Below, in pieces: positions 1-9,154 of a DNA stretch of 64,000 bases (position 1 is the stretch's first letter; every line of letters starts with the position of its first letter). The stretch covers positions 1 through 64,000 of the forward strand of contig JAAFJO010000002.1 of NCBI GenBank assembly GCA_013298145.1, read 5' to 3'. A model generated the notes under the pieces. The model was not told where the DNA came from and made no database searches. It saw nothing but the letters and a program-made list of their open reading frames with translations. The DNA is from Betaproteobacteria bacterium (GTDB taxonomy: Bacteria > Pseudomonadota > Gammaproteobacteria > Burkholderiales > Casimicrobiaceae). The translations under genes were made by a program, and so were the position numbers.

Positions 1-579
1 GAGAGTCTTGGCAGACTGTCGCGGGATTCACGGATTTCTCGACCTCGTCTGCACCACACAGAGAGAAAAGTTTTACGCATCGAAGCGAGGGTAAATAAAC
101 AGCCACAATCTCAAAAACCGGGCTGTAAGCCCCGACTAGGCATGTTTCTTCAAACACTCTAGTTGGGCAGCGCTGGATTTCAAAAAATCACGCTGAGCGG
201 TACGCCGACAATTTTTGGAGATCAACCCAAAAATGCGACGCACGCTCGGCGTATAGCCACATCGCCGTCCTATCTGATCTGCCAGCACCTTTGGTGAGCA
301 AGTCTCAGAGGGAACGGTCGTTCAGTCTCAACCCCGCAGGGCTGGTGGGCGCGGCATGACTCGCCGCAAGAGTTCCATAGAGACATGGCTAATCACAATT
401 GGTTCCCGCGAATTTTGCGTTTCACGCTAAGCGGTGGCCGTGCCGTTCTCCGCCGCTCGCTGAGCGCAACGCAAAGCGCCCCGCTCTCTAAGCGCTAATC
501 GTCCCCCTCGGTCTGCGACTTTCCCAAACTTAGCGGCATCGACTTAGGTGGAATAGCGGCATTGTTCCTTTTGAGTTGA
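1..579. other. Left-edge stretch without a convincing gene
   Basis: No reading frame here has a ribosome site, a recognisable family or sensible composition. The only feature I can support is the island promoter-type motif at 518-528, upstream of the lipoprotein gene. No tRNA fragment or copy of the tRNA-Lys 3' end was seen, so the left end of the island probably lies outside the window. Confidence 0.5.
518..528 (+). promoter_or_regulatory. Island regulon motif, copy 1
   Basis: ACTTTCCCAAA, 51 bp before the ATG of the lipoprotein gene at 580. The same 11 bases occur upstream of four other island units in the same orientation relative to the gene. What binds it is unknown. Confidence 0.6.
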
Positions 580-930
580 ATGAACGCCATGCTGTTTCGA
601 ATCGCCCACGCCAGTCGTTGCCTCGCAGCAACGCTTATTTTCCTTCTCTGCCTCGGCGGATGCCAAGACGTGAATTGGCCGAAATGGATGAGCGCTCCAA
701 CCCTTGCAAATCTGCAGCCTAAGTTCGATTCGCTGCAAGCCGGTAGCGCACCCGAAGCAGCGGAGGTCACGATGGGCGCTGCGATCGTGCGTCATGAAAC
801 CTCGACGGTCGGAGTCAGCCACCTCACCCTCGAATGGCGCGATTTCAACTCAATCTATACAGCCCGATTCCTTGCCGGGCGCCTGTACAACAAGTCGCAA
901 GGTCCGTTGTTCACAACCTCGAAAGGCTAG
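580..930 (+). CDS. Small predicted lipoprotein
   Basis: This 116-aa protein has a hydrophobic N-terminal segment ending in the lipobox LCLGGC, so it is expected to be cleaved and lipidated at that Cys and anchored in the envelope. The rest is short, polar and unlike any family I recognise. It is first in a tight four-gene operon: the next ATG follows after 7 bp. The start has no strong ribosome site; ATG 580 is chosen because it gives a complete signal peptide. The regulon motif at 518-528 lies upstream, which ties it to the giant-protein operon 19 kb away. Its function cannot be named. Confidence 0.7.
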   Translation: MNAMLFRIAHASRCLAATLIFLLCLGGCQDVNWPKWMSAPTLANLQPKFDSLQAGSAPEAAEVTMGAAIVRHETSTVGVSHLTLEWRDFNSIYTARFLAGRLYNKSQGPLFTTSKG

Positions 931-937
931 ATGAGTC

Positions 938-1525
938 ATGAAAAAACTCACTCACGCAGACCCTTTGCTCGTTGCTTCCTGCGAAGATGAGCAAACCAAT
1001 CTAACAAGCCCTGACACGAAGGTGCAAAAAAGCACCCGCGAGTTGCGTTCACAACAAGGCGTACTCCAAGCATGGGAGAGCCGTCGCGACGCTTCCCGCT
1101 CGGCAGGGGATGCCGAGCGCCGACTGCGTCGCCTTGAACACGAAGGGCAAGTTCGCCTCGGGCAACACGCCATTGATATCTTTGTCGAGCAAACCGTAAA
1201 GACAATGCGCGCGCAAGCCGCAGCGCACAACCAAGAACTCAATAACCGCCTGCTTGTTCAAGAGGTAAGCGGCGCACACTCACTCACAGCGATCAGCGCC
1301 GAGGGCATGATTCGCCAAGCGGAAGATCACGAATCCTTTATGCAAACCGTGGAGTCGAAGATCAGCAGTGGCTCGGTCAAGCCTGACGATGGCGATCGCT
1401 TGCTCAAACGGTTTACTGGACTCAATGCGCTGACTGAGAGTGCGCAAAGTCACGCGATTAGCGCAGCACTCGAGGACAACGCCGCTTATTTCCAGGACGC
1501 ACGCAAAAAAGTTCGCCCTTCTTAG
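938..1525 (+). CDS. Hypothetical charged helical protein
   Basis: This 195-aa protein starts at ATG 938, seven bases after the lipoprotein stop, with AAGG as ribosome site. It is very rich in charged residues, Gln and Ala, with long heptad-like stretches (for example around residues 35-90) that predict helix or coiled coil. There is no signal peptide and no membrane segment, so it is probably cytoplasmic. I recognise no family. Its place between a lipoprotein and a coiled-coil membrane protein suggests part of an envelope-linked assembly, but that is inference from position only. Confidence 0.6.
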   Translation: MKKLTHADPLLVASCEDEQTNLTSPDTKVQKSTRELRSQQGVLQAWESRRDASRSAGDAERRLRRLEHEGQVRLGQHAIDIFVEQTVKTMRAQAAAHNQELNNRLLVQEVSGAHSLTAISAEGMIRQAEDHESFMQTVESKISSGSVKPDDGDRLLKRFTGLNALTESAQSHAISAALEDNAAYFQDARKKVRPS

Positions 1526-1554
1526 CCCATCCATCGAAAAGGAAAGATCTCACC

Positions 1555-1995
1555 ATGAGCAAAATCAGTTCAAACGCACGCGAACGCGCGGCAAAACTCT
1601 TTGATGCGGCCGACCTCGAGAGTGAAATCATGCAACAGGCAATCTTCGCATCGCAGGCAGAATCGCTTGCTTCACCCCCTTTCATTTCGCCACAAGATCC
1701 TGCGGCTATTCAAACCGAAAGCGCAACTCGCCACACCTCGCCGCTGCAAAACACGCTCCCGGGTTTCGTTCATGTCGGGGCGGCTTCGATCTTGCAGGGC
1801 GCAACGCAAGAGTGGCGTTCTGCGAGTGCCATCGCTAAAGAAAAGCTCAGCGCACACTATCGCAAATTGGCTCAGGATGAGGCCGCAAAGGCTAGCGAAG
1901 TAGCGGCTGCAGCCGAACCGTTCGCATCAGCCCAACCGCTTCGCAAGGGTCCAGTAACCATCTTGGATGAGAACGGAAACCCAATCATCGATTAA
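1555..1995 (+). CDS. Hypothetical protein
   Basis: This 146-aa soluble protein starts at ATG 1555 behind a GGAAAG ribosome site, 29 bp after the previous gene. It is Ala/Ser/Gln/Glu-rich, with predicted helices at residues 1-35 and 70-125 and a small hydrophobic C-terminus ending VTILDENGNPIID. No known domain is visible. Same strand, short spacing and similar composition to the preceding gene place it in the 580-3277 operon. Confidence 0.6.
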   Translation: MSKISSNARERAAKLFDAADLESEIMQQAIFASQAESLASPPFISPQDPAAIQTESATRHTSPLQNTLPGFVHVGAASILQGATQEWRSASAIAKEKLSAHYRKLAQDEAAKASEVAAAAEPFASAQPLRKGPVTILDENGNPIID

Positions 1996-2083
1996 AACCT
2001 CAGCCCACTAAACGCGGAGACTCCTATTGCGCTGCGGGCGCCGCAGCGCAATCAACCGAATCTCGCAGAACCGAGGAAACACA

Positions 2084-3277
2084 GTGAATCCAATTTACGG
2101 CACGATCGGATGGGTGGCGGGTGGGCGCTGGAATAACAGCGACGTCACGCCCGCAGGCCAACGCTTGAGCTTCGCGCGCGGCGCACTGCAACTCTTTTCC
2201 AGCACACTCACCGCCACAGGGTTCGCGTCTTTCATCGGCTTCGTTACCGCGCAGGGCGGAGACCTTACCTGGTCGTGGCCGCTTTGGGTGCTCTGCGTGG
2301 GAATCGTGCTTCTCTTTGACGCGGCATTCAATATCGTACTCAATTTGCTCTCCGGCATTCCCTATGTCGTGATGCTCATTGCACGTATCGGACTCACACT
2401 TGTGATGGCGCAGTTCACCGCGCAAACGCTCACCATGATGTGGTCGGAGCGTGGGCTCGCCCCCATCGCTGAAAAGCTTGCGAGCATCGAATTTGATCGA
2501 AGCCTGAAATCACTAAGCGATGAACGCACCGATGCTGAAAAAAGCGCAAACACCGCTCGCACTGCATTAACCAGCTTCGAATCGGGCATAAACAGTGCCA
2601 CGCTGACAGCGACTATCCCGGCGGGATGTGCGATAGCTGCGATCACAAATTTCTCCGACGACCCCACTCTCCGCGGCGCACAGCAACGCGCCGAGCGCCA
2701 GCGGCAAAGCCGCTGCAATCAGCTGATCAACCAAGCCCTTGAATCAGAGCGCAAGCGCCAGCAAGGCGGGGACAGTCTTCGAGCATCGCTTCAGGATGCG
2801 GTGAAGAAAGCCGAGGCGCGTTTGAACCTCGCGCAAACTGCCTACGCCGAAAAAGACGCAGGGCGCAAAGCAGCCGTCGAGGCGCTCGCGCAAAACATGG
2901 GTATCAAAGCCGCTGCACTAGACGAGCTGAAATCTACCAACGACGGCACCAAAAAGCTGTTCCTCGCAGTCCTCGTCATCGTACTATTTGTGGAACTGCT
3001 GTCAGTATTCGTTAAGTTTGTAACTTCACGTATCGACGAATCCAGCAACCGCGAATCAGCGGAGATTGCCGCCGCTGCGAACGACTACGCCCAAAATCGC
3101 TATGTTTCCAGTTTGATGCAGGATGCGTATCGTCACGTGGATCGCTCAAGCCTCGTTGAGACCGCGAAGTCAGAATTTAGCGCGCAGGCCGAGGCTACGT
3201 TGGCAGTGCACCATGCATCAAACATGAGCGGATCACGGCGGCAGCGTTTGCGGGGTGAATTGGGAGTGGGCGACTAG
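2084..3277 (+). CDS. DUF4407-like membrane protein with central coiled coil
   Basis: The start is taken at GTG 2084 (397 aa) because GAGGAAA lies 6-7 bp upstream; a TTG 19 codons earlier has no ribosome site. Three hydrophobic segments lie at about residues 35-52, 64-86 and 90-115, then a long charged coiled-coil stretch (about 125-300), then a fourth segment near 305-330 (KKLFLAVLVIVLFVELLSVF) and a polar tail. This layout, with an aromatic-Asp pair in the second segment (LLFDAAF), resembles DUF4407 integral membrane proteins, which have no settled function. It ends the operon and converges on the first giant protein gene. It might connect the island machinery to the membrane, but nothing in the sequence proves that. 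Confidence 0.65.
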   Translation: MNPIYGTIGWVAGGRWNNSDVTPAGQRLSFARGALQLFSSTLTATGFASFIGFVTAQGGDLTWSWPLWVLCVGIVLLFDAAFNIVLNLLSGIPYVVMLIARIGLTLVMAQFTAQTLTMMWSERGLAPIAEKLASIEFDRSLKSLSDERTDAEKSANTARTALTSFESGINSATLTATIPAGCAIAAITNFSDDPTLRGAQQRAERQRQSRCNQLINQALESERKRQQGGDSLRASLQDAVKKAEARLNLAQTAYAEKDAGRKAAVEALAQNMGIKAAALDELKSTNDGTKKLFLAVLVIVLFVELLSVFVKFVTSRIDESSNRESAEIAAAANDYAQNRYVSSLMQDAYRHVDRSSLVETAKSEFSAQAEATLAVHHASNMSGSRRQRLRGELGVGD

Positions 3278-3318
3278 CGCTGCAGGCCGCTCCGATTGTT
3301 CATGCTGTCGTTTCGCAA

Positions 3319-4552
3319 CCGTGGAATCAGGGTTCAGTGCCCACAAACCTTTTTATGGGAGCCGCCAAGCCGCAAACCCGAAACCCGTTGTAGTAGTAGA
3401 GGTCGTTGTCAGGATCGTAGCTGCCGCGATCGGCCACGCGGCAGTGAGTAGCCCTACCCAAGCAGAAGCCACTCGCCAGCGCGACCCACCGCGGCGCATC
3501 CGACTCATTGGATTGTCCGTTAACAAGCCCATCTTTTTTGAGCTTTGACTTGTATTCAGACGCAGTCAACTCCAACGAATTTCCGCCTAAATCCTCTATT
3601 CCCTCGGGGCTTGCCCCGCGGGGGAATAAGCCCACAGGGCTTGGCTTTAGTAGCCTCGTGCCCGCAAAGTTAATCCGCAAGGGATCCTCGTCCGGCGAGT
3701 GCTGACCGTTGGTGGCGGCGTAGGGCCAGCGCCTACGATGGCGCTTCGCATCAGGGCCGTAATCCTTACCCGCTCCGCCCGCAGCTGCGCGCCACTGCCC
3801 TTCTGTGAGAAGCGAAATATGATTGTTGCTTGACGCACCCTCCAGCGCATGGAGCCACCCAGCATACGCATTGGCTTCAAACCAAGTAATGCCAACCACG
3901 GGCTGCAAACCGTTGTCTCGCTCGTAGTATTCCGAACCGCGCGGTTGAAGCGGCTTGCGTTCCGCTGCGCGCTTTTCGACGAATGCACTGAGCCATTGCT
4001 GCGCATCACTGTGCTCCCCGCCCCACCATTGCGATTGCTCATAGCCGCCCGCCTCTACAAAAAAGCGAAACTCAGCGTTGGTCACCGGAAAGGCCGAAAC
4101 CGTGAAACCCTTCAGCGAAATCTTGGTGAGCGGACCTTCGTCTTTACTCCTATCTTCACTGGTTTCATCACCAATCCAGTAATCCGTGAATTCATCCGCC
4201 TTGCCCACCATGCAGATGAATTCATCCTTCGGGCGAAGGTAAGCAACGGGCTTTCCTTCAATCGTGCCCTCGCGCAGCTCATAGCGCGGATCACCGCCTA
4301 AATCCCCGAGCGCCAAGCCCCATTCATGCCGATGCCGAATGTCTTCATACGATGCCGCATCATCGGGGGCAACCGGATTCAATACCGGTTTGGTGAAACA
4401 CCGAAGCAATTCTGCGCGAAGCGCTTTCAACGTTTCATTCGCAGCGCCGTATTTCTTGTCCAGCTCAGCCGACTTATCCCAGCACTGATACTGACTCTGC
4501 CCCTCCAACCGCGAGCGAACACGAAGCGCACAGCGGGCGGCCAAGGTGAGAT
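3319..4552 (-). repeat. Direct repeat A: shared 3' end of the two giant genes
   Basis: About 1.23 kb that is nearly identical to 11568-12801 in the same orientation, 8.25 kb apart. It covers the last 400 or so codons and a few bases past the stop. Similarity stops abruptly near 4552, upstream of which the two genes diverge. Boundaries were set by eye. Confidence 0.8.
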
Positions 4553-7469
4553 TGATTCTTTGCAGCGATGCGATGAGTTGTTCCGCGCGATGGATCTCCA
4601 TCGCTTCCACAGCGAACAACAGGGATTCTTGCTTCTCGTGGACGGGCGTCACCCAGTTGATCACCGCTTCTTCGTCTTTCAATTGCTCCACAAATTCCGC
4701 CTGTGTGGGCGGCACCAGCGGGAGCGCTTGGTAGTGCGGAAGGTTTGCGTCATCCAGGGTTAAGGCGCGCGCCGCGAATAATTCACGCCAGCGCTCATGC
4801 GTCCAACGAAGGGTAGGAGCGCGTTCACCCTCGCGAAAGATCCACCCAACACTGGCGGCAAGATCGCGAGCTTTGATCTGCTGATTGACGTCAAGCGCCG
4901 CTGACGCCATGATTCCCTTCGCAGCGCCCCACGCCATGGCGGTACTTCGCGTGCCAGTGCCTTGCATCGCCGTCGCAAGCGCTTCCACCCATGGAATGAA
5001 GCTGCCTTCACTGGGCAGAAGTGGCCAAGGTCTAAATTGCGTCTGCAGCTGCTTTTCCTCTAGCCGCTGCAGATCATCCCGCGTTAACAGCAACTCGTCG
5101 GCAAGCCTACGAAATCCGCCTTTCTTATGTTCGGCATGCAGCATCACGAGCGCGAGTGCGCTGAGCAGCTCCGCAGCCGAGGTGAGGGGCGCGTTAACCC
5201 ATCCTGATTCCAACAGCGAACATTGAGCAGCGAGCAAGGCAGGCGAGGTCATCAATTTGCGAAACGCGACGTCCTCCACGATAGCCGATTGGTTACTAAG
5301 CGCTGCGATGAGGCTTTCTTTTTGTTTGGACTTGCCCCGCAAGCGCAATTGCACGTATTCGAGACAGTCTGCAATCGTCCACGCGTTGAGCGTTGCGGTG
5401 CGCTCCGTGAAGCCGATTTCGCGATTTGAGAATCGAATGGCTTCCAAGGAACGAACGCTGAACAGAGCTTGCACAGCCGGAATGCTTTTTAGCGGCTGCG
5501 TTGACGCGGAGTGCCACGCGGCGAGATGCTTTCGATTGATCGTGTCTAGCCACTGCGCAATCCGCTTGAGCATCGCCTCGCGCTCGGCGTACACGCCTTT
5601 GGCTTCGTTGATGCCGTCAAACAAACAGATCACGCGAAGGCGATGCGCCGCCGCGGTTTTCAAAAATTGTGAGAACGTGAATTCCGTGTAGGTGTTTGCC
5701 CAGAGCGCTTCTAGGTGTTGCCCGATGTCCTGCGCAGAGGTATCAACGTCTGCGAGCTTAAACCAGGCGGTGAGGTGGTGTTCGCCATCGCGCGCGCTGA
5801 GCGCTAGCGGATCGGCCAAGAGAGCTTGCGCCCGCTGTTGTTCAAAATCGCAGAGCAGATAGGTTTTACCTGCGCCGGGCGCTGCGGTGAGCACCCATGC
5901 GCTAGGCTGCTCATCGAGCGCCATCATCTGCGCGATATTGTTGCAAGCGCGCGGTGCTTGGTCGCTGCCAGGACTATCGGCTTCTGCATCTAGGACGATA
6001 TTGACCTTGGCGAGTGCCGCTCTCCGGCTGTCACCGGAATCCACGTAGAACGCGACGTGCGAACCAGTCGCATGGCTGGCATAGCGATGGAGCAGATAAC
6101 CGATGAGTCCGCGCGGCGGGTTCGTGCTGCGCAACTCATCTAGCACATGATTGATCGAAGGATCGGTAGCGTCGGGTGGATTGCCGTCGCGAAGCCGCTG
6201 CCACAGCGCTTTCGAGTGCGGCCCAAGGTTTTCACCGGTCAGGGTCTGGGCATGAACAAACAAGTCCCGGAGGTCGGCTTTTTCCGATGCCGGATCATTC
6301 GACTTCACGTGCTCAACGCCGTGAACGATGTTCATGTTGTGGGATTGATCGCTTGCGACGAGCAATCGCGCAGGCACTTCCCGGCCTGGTAGCAGCGCGG
6401 ATTTCCACGCCGCCAGCCCCAACCATTTCGCTTCGATACCAGCAACTTTACTTAGCTGTGGCCAGGGGTGGCCATCGCGTATGGCAAGCCCCGCAGTGAC
6501 GCCGATACGGCGAACATCCATATCGTCCAACGCTGTCTGCGCCACGGAATCGGCAGCACTTGTACGCAAGAGCCAGTAGGCGGCGAGCGCAAACGCGGCG
6601 GTGGCGCTTTCGCCTACGACGCCGGGAATTGGGTCGCCTTCCGTATCCGCAGTGGACAGATCCCACACCAAGTCAACCTGGGAGTGAAACGGTAAGCAAA
6701 GTGTTTGCGTGAATGACTTTTCAATCGTCGCAAGCCCGTTTCTAAATGCTTCGTCGAGCGGCAACAGAAAACTTCCCGGAGCGCGGTGAAACGTCGGATA
6801 CTGCCAATCACTTTGCTCGGAGGGGATCATCCACATCTTCAAAGAGGCGAGACGCCCCTTCGCGTTGTTTGCGCCAATCGCGGGTGGCATAACAACAAAA
6901 GCGGTCACATCAGCGAAGTTGACTTCGGTGCCACGCTTGGCTCGTTGATCTAGCTGCGACTGCCAATTCGCAACGCCACCCTTAATGGAGGCCTTCAATA
7001 GCGTGGCTTCGGTGGCGGTGGCGGCGGCGGGTTTCGACCGCTGTTCGTTACTTAGCGCGATCGCCAGTACGTATTGAATTCGACGAATAAACGTGTGGTC
7101 AGTCCAGCGATCAATAGAGACTATCGCCCCATCAAACTCGACGTCATCAATGCCCGTGGAAAGATCGCTTCCAATCACGTTTTCAGGAAGTGTGTGACAA
7201 CTCGCCGTCATCTCTTGCCAACGACTTACAAGCGATCCTGGTTGGCGGGTGACCTGCTTTAGTGCAACCCTGCGCTTCCCCTTTGGCTGCCCCGTGAGGT
7301 AGCTTTTTAATTCTTCCGTGCTCATTTGGAACAGATGCGATTCGTTTGACGCGCAGAATGCGCCGAGTCTTCGCGTGGTTTTGCTGACCGCGTTCGTTGA
7401 CAACACGAGATTTTGCATCAGCCCGCTTGCATACGCGATGCGGAATCTTTGCTTGATGTCGGGCCACAT
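3327..7469 (-). CDS. Lon-like peptidase / NACHT-like NTPase / FGE-fold protein, paralogue 1
   Basis: This 1380-aa protein is counted from ATG 7469; a TTG 14 codons earlier is possible and neither start has a clear ribosome site. About residues 190-370 resemble an S16 Lon peptidase: Ser near 288 (VVGESATAAFALA) and Lys near 348 (SKVAGIEAKW) fit the Ser-Lys dyad. About 525-640 is a P-loop NTPase with Walker A AAPGAGKTYLL and Walker B VICLFDGINE. After a helical stretch, residues from about 1116 form an FGE/C-type-lectin fold (FPVTNAEFRFF, GITWFEANAYAGW, LLTEGQWRAAA, terminal GFRVCG). The usual GNVWEWT-type motif is altered to GNSLELTAS, and enzymatic FGE activity is not expected. A plausible reading is sensing by the variable C-terminus, NTP-driven assembly and proteolysis, by analogy with STAND conflict proteins. 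It stands alone, without the regulon motif. Confidence 0.75.
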   Translation of the reverse strand: MWPDIKQRFRIAYASGLMQNLVLSTNAVSKTTRRLGAFCASNESHLFQMSTEELKSYLTGQPKGKRRVALKQVTRQPGSLVSRWQEMTASCHTLPENVIGSDLSTGIDDVEFDGAIVSIDRWTDHTFIRRIQYVLAIALSNEQRSKPAAATATEATLLKASIKGGVANWQSQLDQRAKRGTEVNFADVTAFVVMPPAIGANNAKGRLASLKMWMIPSEQSDWQYPTFHRAPGSFLLPLDEAFRNGLATIEKSFTQTLCLPFHSQVDLVWDLSTADTEGDPIPGVVGESATAAFALAAYWLLRTSAADSVAQTALDDMDVRRIGVTAGLAIRDGHPWPQLSKVAGIEAKWLGLAAWKSALLPGREVPARLLVASDQSHNMNIVHGVEHVKSNDPASEKADLRDLFVHAQTLTGENLGPHSKALWQRLRDGNPPDATDPSINHVLDELRSTNPPRGLIGYLLHRYASHATGSHVAFYVDSGDSRRAALAKVNIVLDAEADSPGSDQAPRACNNIAQMMALDEQPSAWVLTAAPGAGKTYLLCDFEQQRAQALLADPLALSARDGEHHLTAWFKLADVDTSAQDIGQHLEALWANTYTEFTFSQFLKTAAAHRLRVICLFDGINEAKGVYAEREAMLKRIAQWLDTINRKHLAAWHSASTQPLKSIPAVQALFSVRSLEAIRFSNREIGFTERTATLNAWTIADCLEYVQLRLRGKSKQKESLIAALSNQSAIVEDVAFRKLMTSPALLAAQCSLLESGWVNAPLTSAAELLSALALVMLHAEHKKGGFRRLADELLLTRDDLQRLEEKQLQTQFRPWPLLPSEGSFIPWVEALATAMQGTGTRSTAMAWGAAKGIMASAALDVNQQIKARDLAASVGWIFREGERAPTLRWTHERWRELFAARALTLDDANLPHYQALPLVPPTQAEFVEQLKDEEAVINWVTPVHEKQESLLFAVEAMEIHRAEQLIASLQRINLTLAARCALRVRSRLEGQSQYQCWDKSAELDKKYGAANETLKALRAELLRCFTKPVLNPVAPDDAASYEDIRHRHEWGLALGDLGGDPRYELREGTIEGKPVAYLRPKDEFICMVGKADEFTDYWIGDETSEDRSKDEGPLTKISLKGFTVSAFPVTNAEFRFFVEAGGYEQSQWWGGEHSDAQQWLSAFVEKRAAERKPLQPRGSEYYERDNGLQPVVGITWFEANAYAGWLHALEGASSNNHISLLTEGQWRAAAGGAGKDYGPDAKRHRRRWPYAATNGQHSPDEDPLRINFAGTRLLKPSPVGLFPRGASPEGIEDLGGNSLELTASEYKSKLKKDGLVNGQSNESDAPRWVALASGFCLGRATHCRVADRGSYDPDNDLYYYNGFRVCGLAAPIKRFVGTEP
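3387..3472 (-). other. DGR-like variable region 1 (VR1)
   Basis: Codons just before the conserved GFRVCG end of paralogue 1. Compared with VR2, most differences fall on codon positions 1 and 2; 26 of 29 codons end in C or T, as expected from AAY codons in a DGR template. The sequence on both sides is conserved between the two genes. Confidence 0.5.
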
Positions 7470-7894
7470 CGGTGCGCGAGACGCAACTGGGAGGAGAATC
7501 CAATTCGGCAAGCATCAGTATGGTTTCTCTGGAGCCCCAGAATTGAAGTATCAACCCACAACCCCTCGGTCTGTACCGGTGGCAACCCGCTGAGGCGCGC
7601 TTCAGCCAATGCCTTCGGAAGTTCCAGATGCAGGCGTTCCTGCGCAGCTCACCGTCGCGCACGTATTGGTTTGCAATCGGGCGTTGGTGGGTGTAATTGA
7701 GGATGCAGACTACGCCGACGCGTTTCGATGTACAGTTCTTCACAGCCGTCGGGGGGCGCGAAGAACCATCGTAATGTCTCGTTACACGCTGCGGCAATCA
7801 TCAGGTGCCGCGACCGTGTAAGGCGGATGATGGTGTGAGCGCTTCGTGCCTAAAAAGTCGCTGCCCGCGGGCTGGCGGGCAGCGCGTCATTCCG
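7470..7894. other. Intergenic region upstream of paralogue 1
   Basis: About 425 bp between the start of paralogue 1 and the end of the exported-protein gene at 7895. Frames here are out of register with any recognisable protein. It must carry the promoter of paralogue 1, but I see no clear -35/-10 pair and no copy of the ACTTTCCCAAA motif. A hairpin terminator lies at 7850-7883. Confidence 0.5.
7850..7883 (-). terminator. Intrinsic terminator after the exported-protein cluster
   Basis: On the minus strand a GCTGCCCGC / GCGGGCAGC stem is followed by GACTTTTTAG, 12 bp downstream of the stop at 7895. It would end the minus-strand unit starting at 8494. Confidence 0.65.
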
Positions 7895-8494
7895 CTAGCG
7901 CAAGCCGCAGGCAGCGAGCACATCGCTTGCATATTCATGGCAGTTTGTGCCGCGACCCGCAACGCTGTAACTCGGGCGCGTGCTCTGCGCCAAACGATTA
8001 ATGACACATGCAGCAGCGCTGCCGCTGCCTGCGCTCACCTCGCGGCAAAGGTTCGGTGAATACACCGACAAGTTGTCGTTCGCGCCGCGACCGTTGCCAC
8101 CACTCGTTTGTCCGCCACAGGTGTATCCGTAGGGCGTGCGAACGCACAAATATGAGTGTGACACCACAGAGAAGCCGCGCGCCGTGGTGGTCTGGGCGTT
8201 GTTTGTACCCAAGCGACGTTGACACTCGTAAACCTTCGGGACACTGCTACACACACCACCGACAACGCGATTCTGCTGATAGTTTTGCTGTTGACCTTGG
8301 TATTGGCCCGCTTGGTTGCAGGGCCAGCTGGCAATCGCGTTGCGCGGCGGGGTGTTACCCGCCGTGGCCACGACCGAACCGTCCCTGAGTTTCCAACACG
8401 CTGCTGATGTATTGCCGGCGAACACCACCATACCGCCCAACACCACTGCGGCGACAGTAAAGGAACGTGGCAAGGATTTCAATTTTGGTTTCAT
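7895..8494 (-). CDS. Exported Cys-rich hypothetical protein
   Basis: This 199-aa protein has a classic Sec signal peptide (basic start, hydrophobic core to about residue 31, cleavage near TSA-AC). The mature part is Gln/Asn/Gly-rich with about ten cysteines (for example CVRTPYGYTC), suggesting a disulfide-stabilised periplasmic or secreted protein. I recognise no family. It is preceded by the regulon motif at 8563-8573, 68 bp from the start, and followed by a terminator, so it is probably a single-gene unit. Its position between the two giant paralogues and the shared motif connect it to the island system; a role is not evident. Confidence 0.65.
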   Translation of the reverse strand: MKPKLKSLPRSFTVAAVVLGGMVVFAGNTSAACWKLRDGSVVATAGNTPPRNAIASWPCNQAGQYQGQQQNYQQNRVVGGVCSSVPKVYECQRRLGTNNAQTTTARGFSVVSHSYLCVRTPYGYTCGGQTSGGNGRGANDNLSVYSPNLCREVSAGSGSAAACVINRLAQSTRPSYSVAGRGTNCHEYASDVLAACGLR

Positions 8495-8562
8495 GGTTCA
8501 CTCCGATAAAAAACGCATGTCAATGCATGCAAAAAAATTGTTTCAAACCTCGTGTAATTTCA

Positions 8563-8573
8563 TTTGGGAAAGT
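8563..8573 (-). promoter_or_regulatory. Island regulon motif, copy 2
   Basis: ACTTTCCCAAA on the minus strand, 68 bp upstream of the exported protein starting at 8494. Confidence 0.6.
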
Positions 8574-8626
8574 TGTGCACGCCGTTCGCCCACGCTGCAT
8601 CTGCGCGTCGGCGAACGAAGTGATCA

Positions 8627-9154
8627 TCAGTTGCAACCCTCTACACCGTGCCCAGTCGTGAGGCGGATGTGGCCGGTGTAGATCGTGTTGTCACGTCGAA
8701 GGGTGATCGGCACCACCGCCTCTGGTGGGAGGCTTGCCAATAGCCGCTTCACCGCACATGAATTTGGTGTTTCCACTTTTGCCAGTGAAAGCAATACGTC
8801 ATTGACCCGCAACAGGCCCGATGTCGTATGCCCGCTCTCAGGTACCCACGCTACCACCGGCCCGCCGGCATATTTCGATGGAATGACATCAACTAACGCC
8901 ATTTCCAGTCCGCCCACTTTGCGTACTTCTGCGGGTCGCGTTCGCGCTTGCTTTTCAACTACGGGAGATACGTCTCGCGTTGACCGTGAATTGGTGTCAC
9001 CCGTCACCGGCGACACCGCCGCAACCTTTGGCGGCTCGTAAACCGGCGGCATGTAATTCACCCCGGATTGCCGGCGTGCGGAACCGCAGCCGACCAAGAC
9101 AAGGACGGTCAGCATTGCGCAAAGTGCGCGAGGGGGAAAGATCGTGCTACGCAT
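8627..9154 (-). CDS. Predicted PDZ-like lipoprotein
   Basis: This 175-aa protein has an N-terminal hydrophobic segment and lipobox VLVGC near residue 23, so it is a likely lipoprotein. The C-terminal half (about 80-175) has the pattern of a PDZ domain: a ligand-loop-like GLEMALVDV, then LRVNDVLLSLAKVE and a VPITLRRDNT strand. Its start overlaps the stop of the preceding PDZ lipoprotein gene by 8 bp, so the two are co-translated. Paired PDZ lipoproteins could be envelope adaptors that bind peptide ends. No protease domain is fused here. Confidence 0.65.
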   Translation of the reverse strand: MRSTIFPPRALCAMLTVLVLVGCGSARRQSGVNYMPPVYEPPKVAAVSPVTGDTNSRSTRDVSPVVEKQARTRPAEVRKVGGLEMALVDVIPSKYAGGPVVAWVPESGHTTSGLLRVNDVLLSLAKVETPNSCAVKRLLASLPPEAVVPITLRRDNTIYTGHIRLTTGHGVEGCN

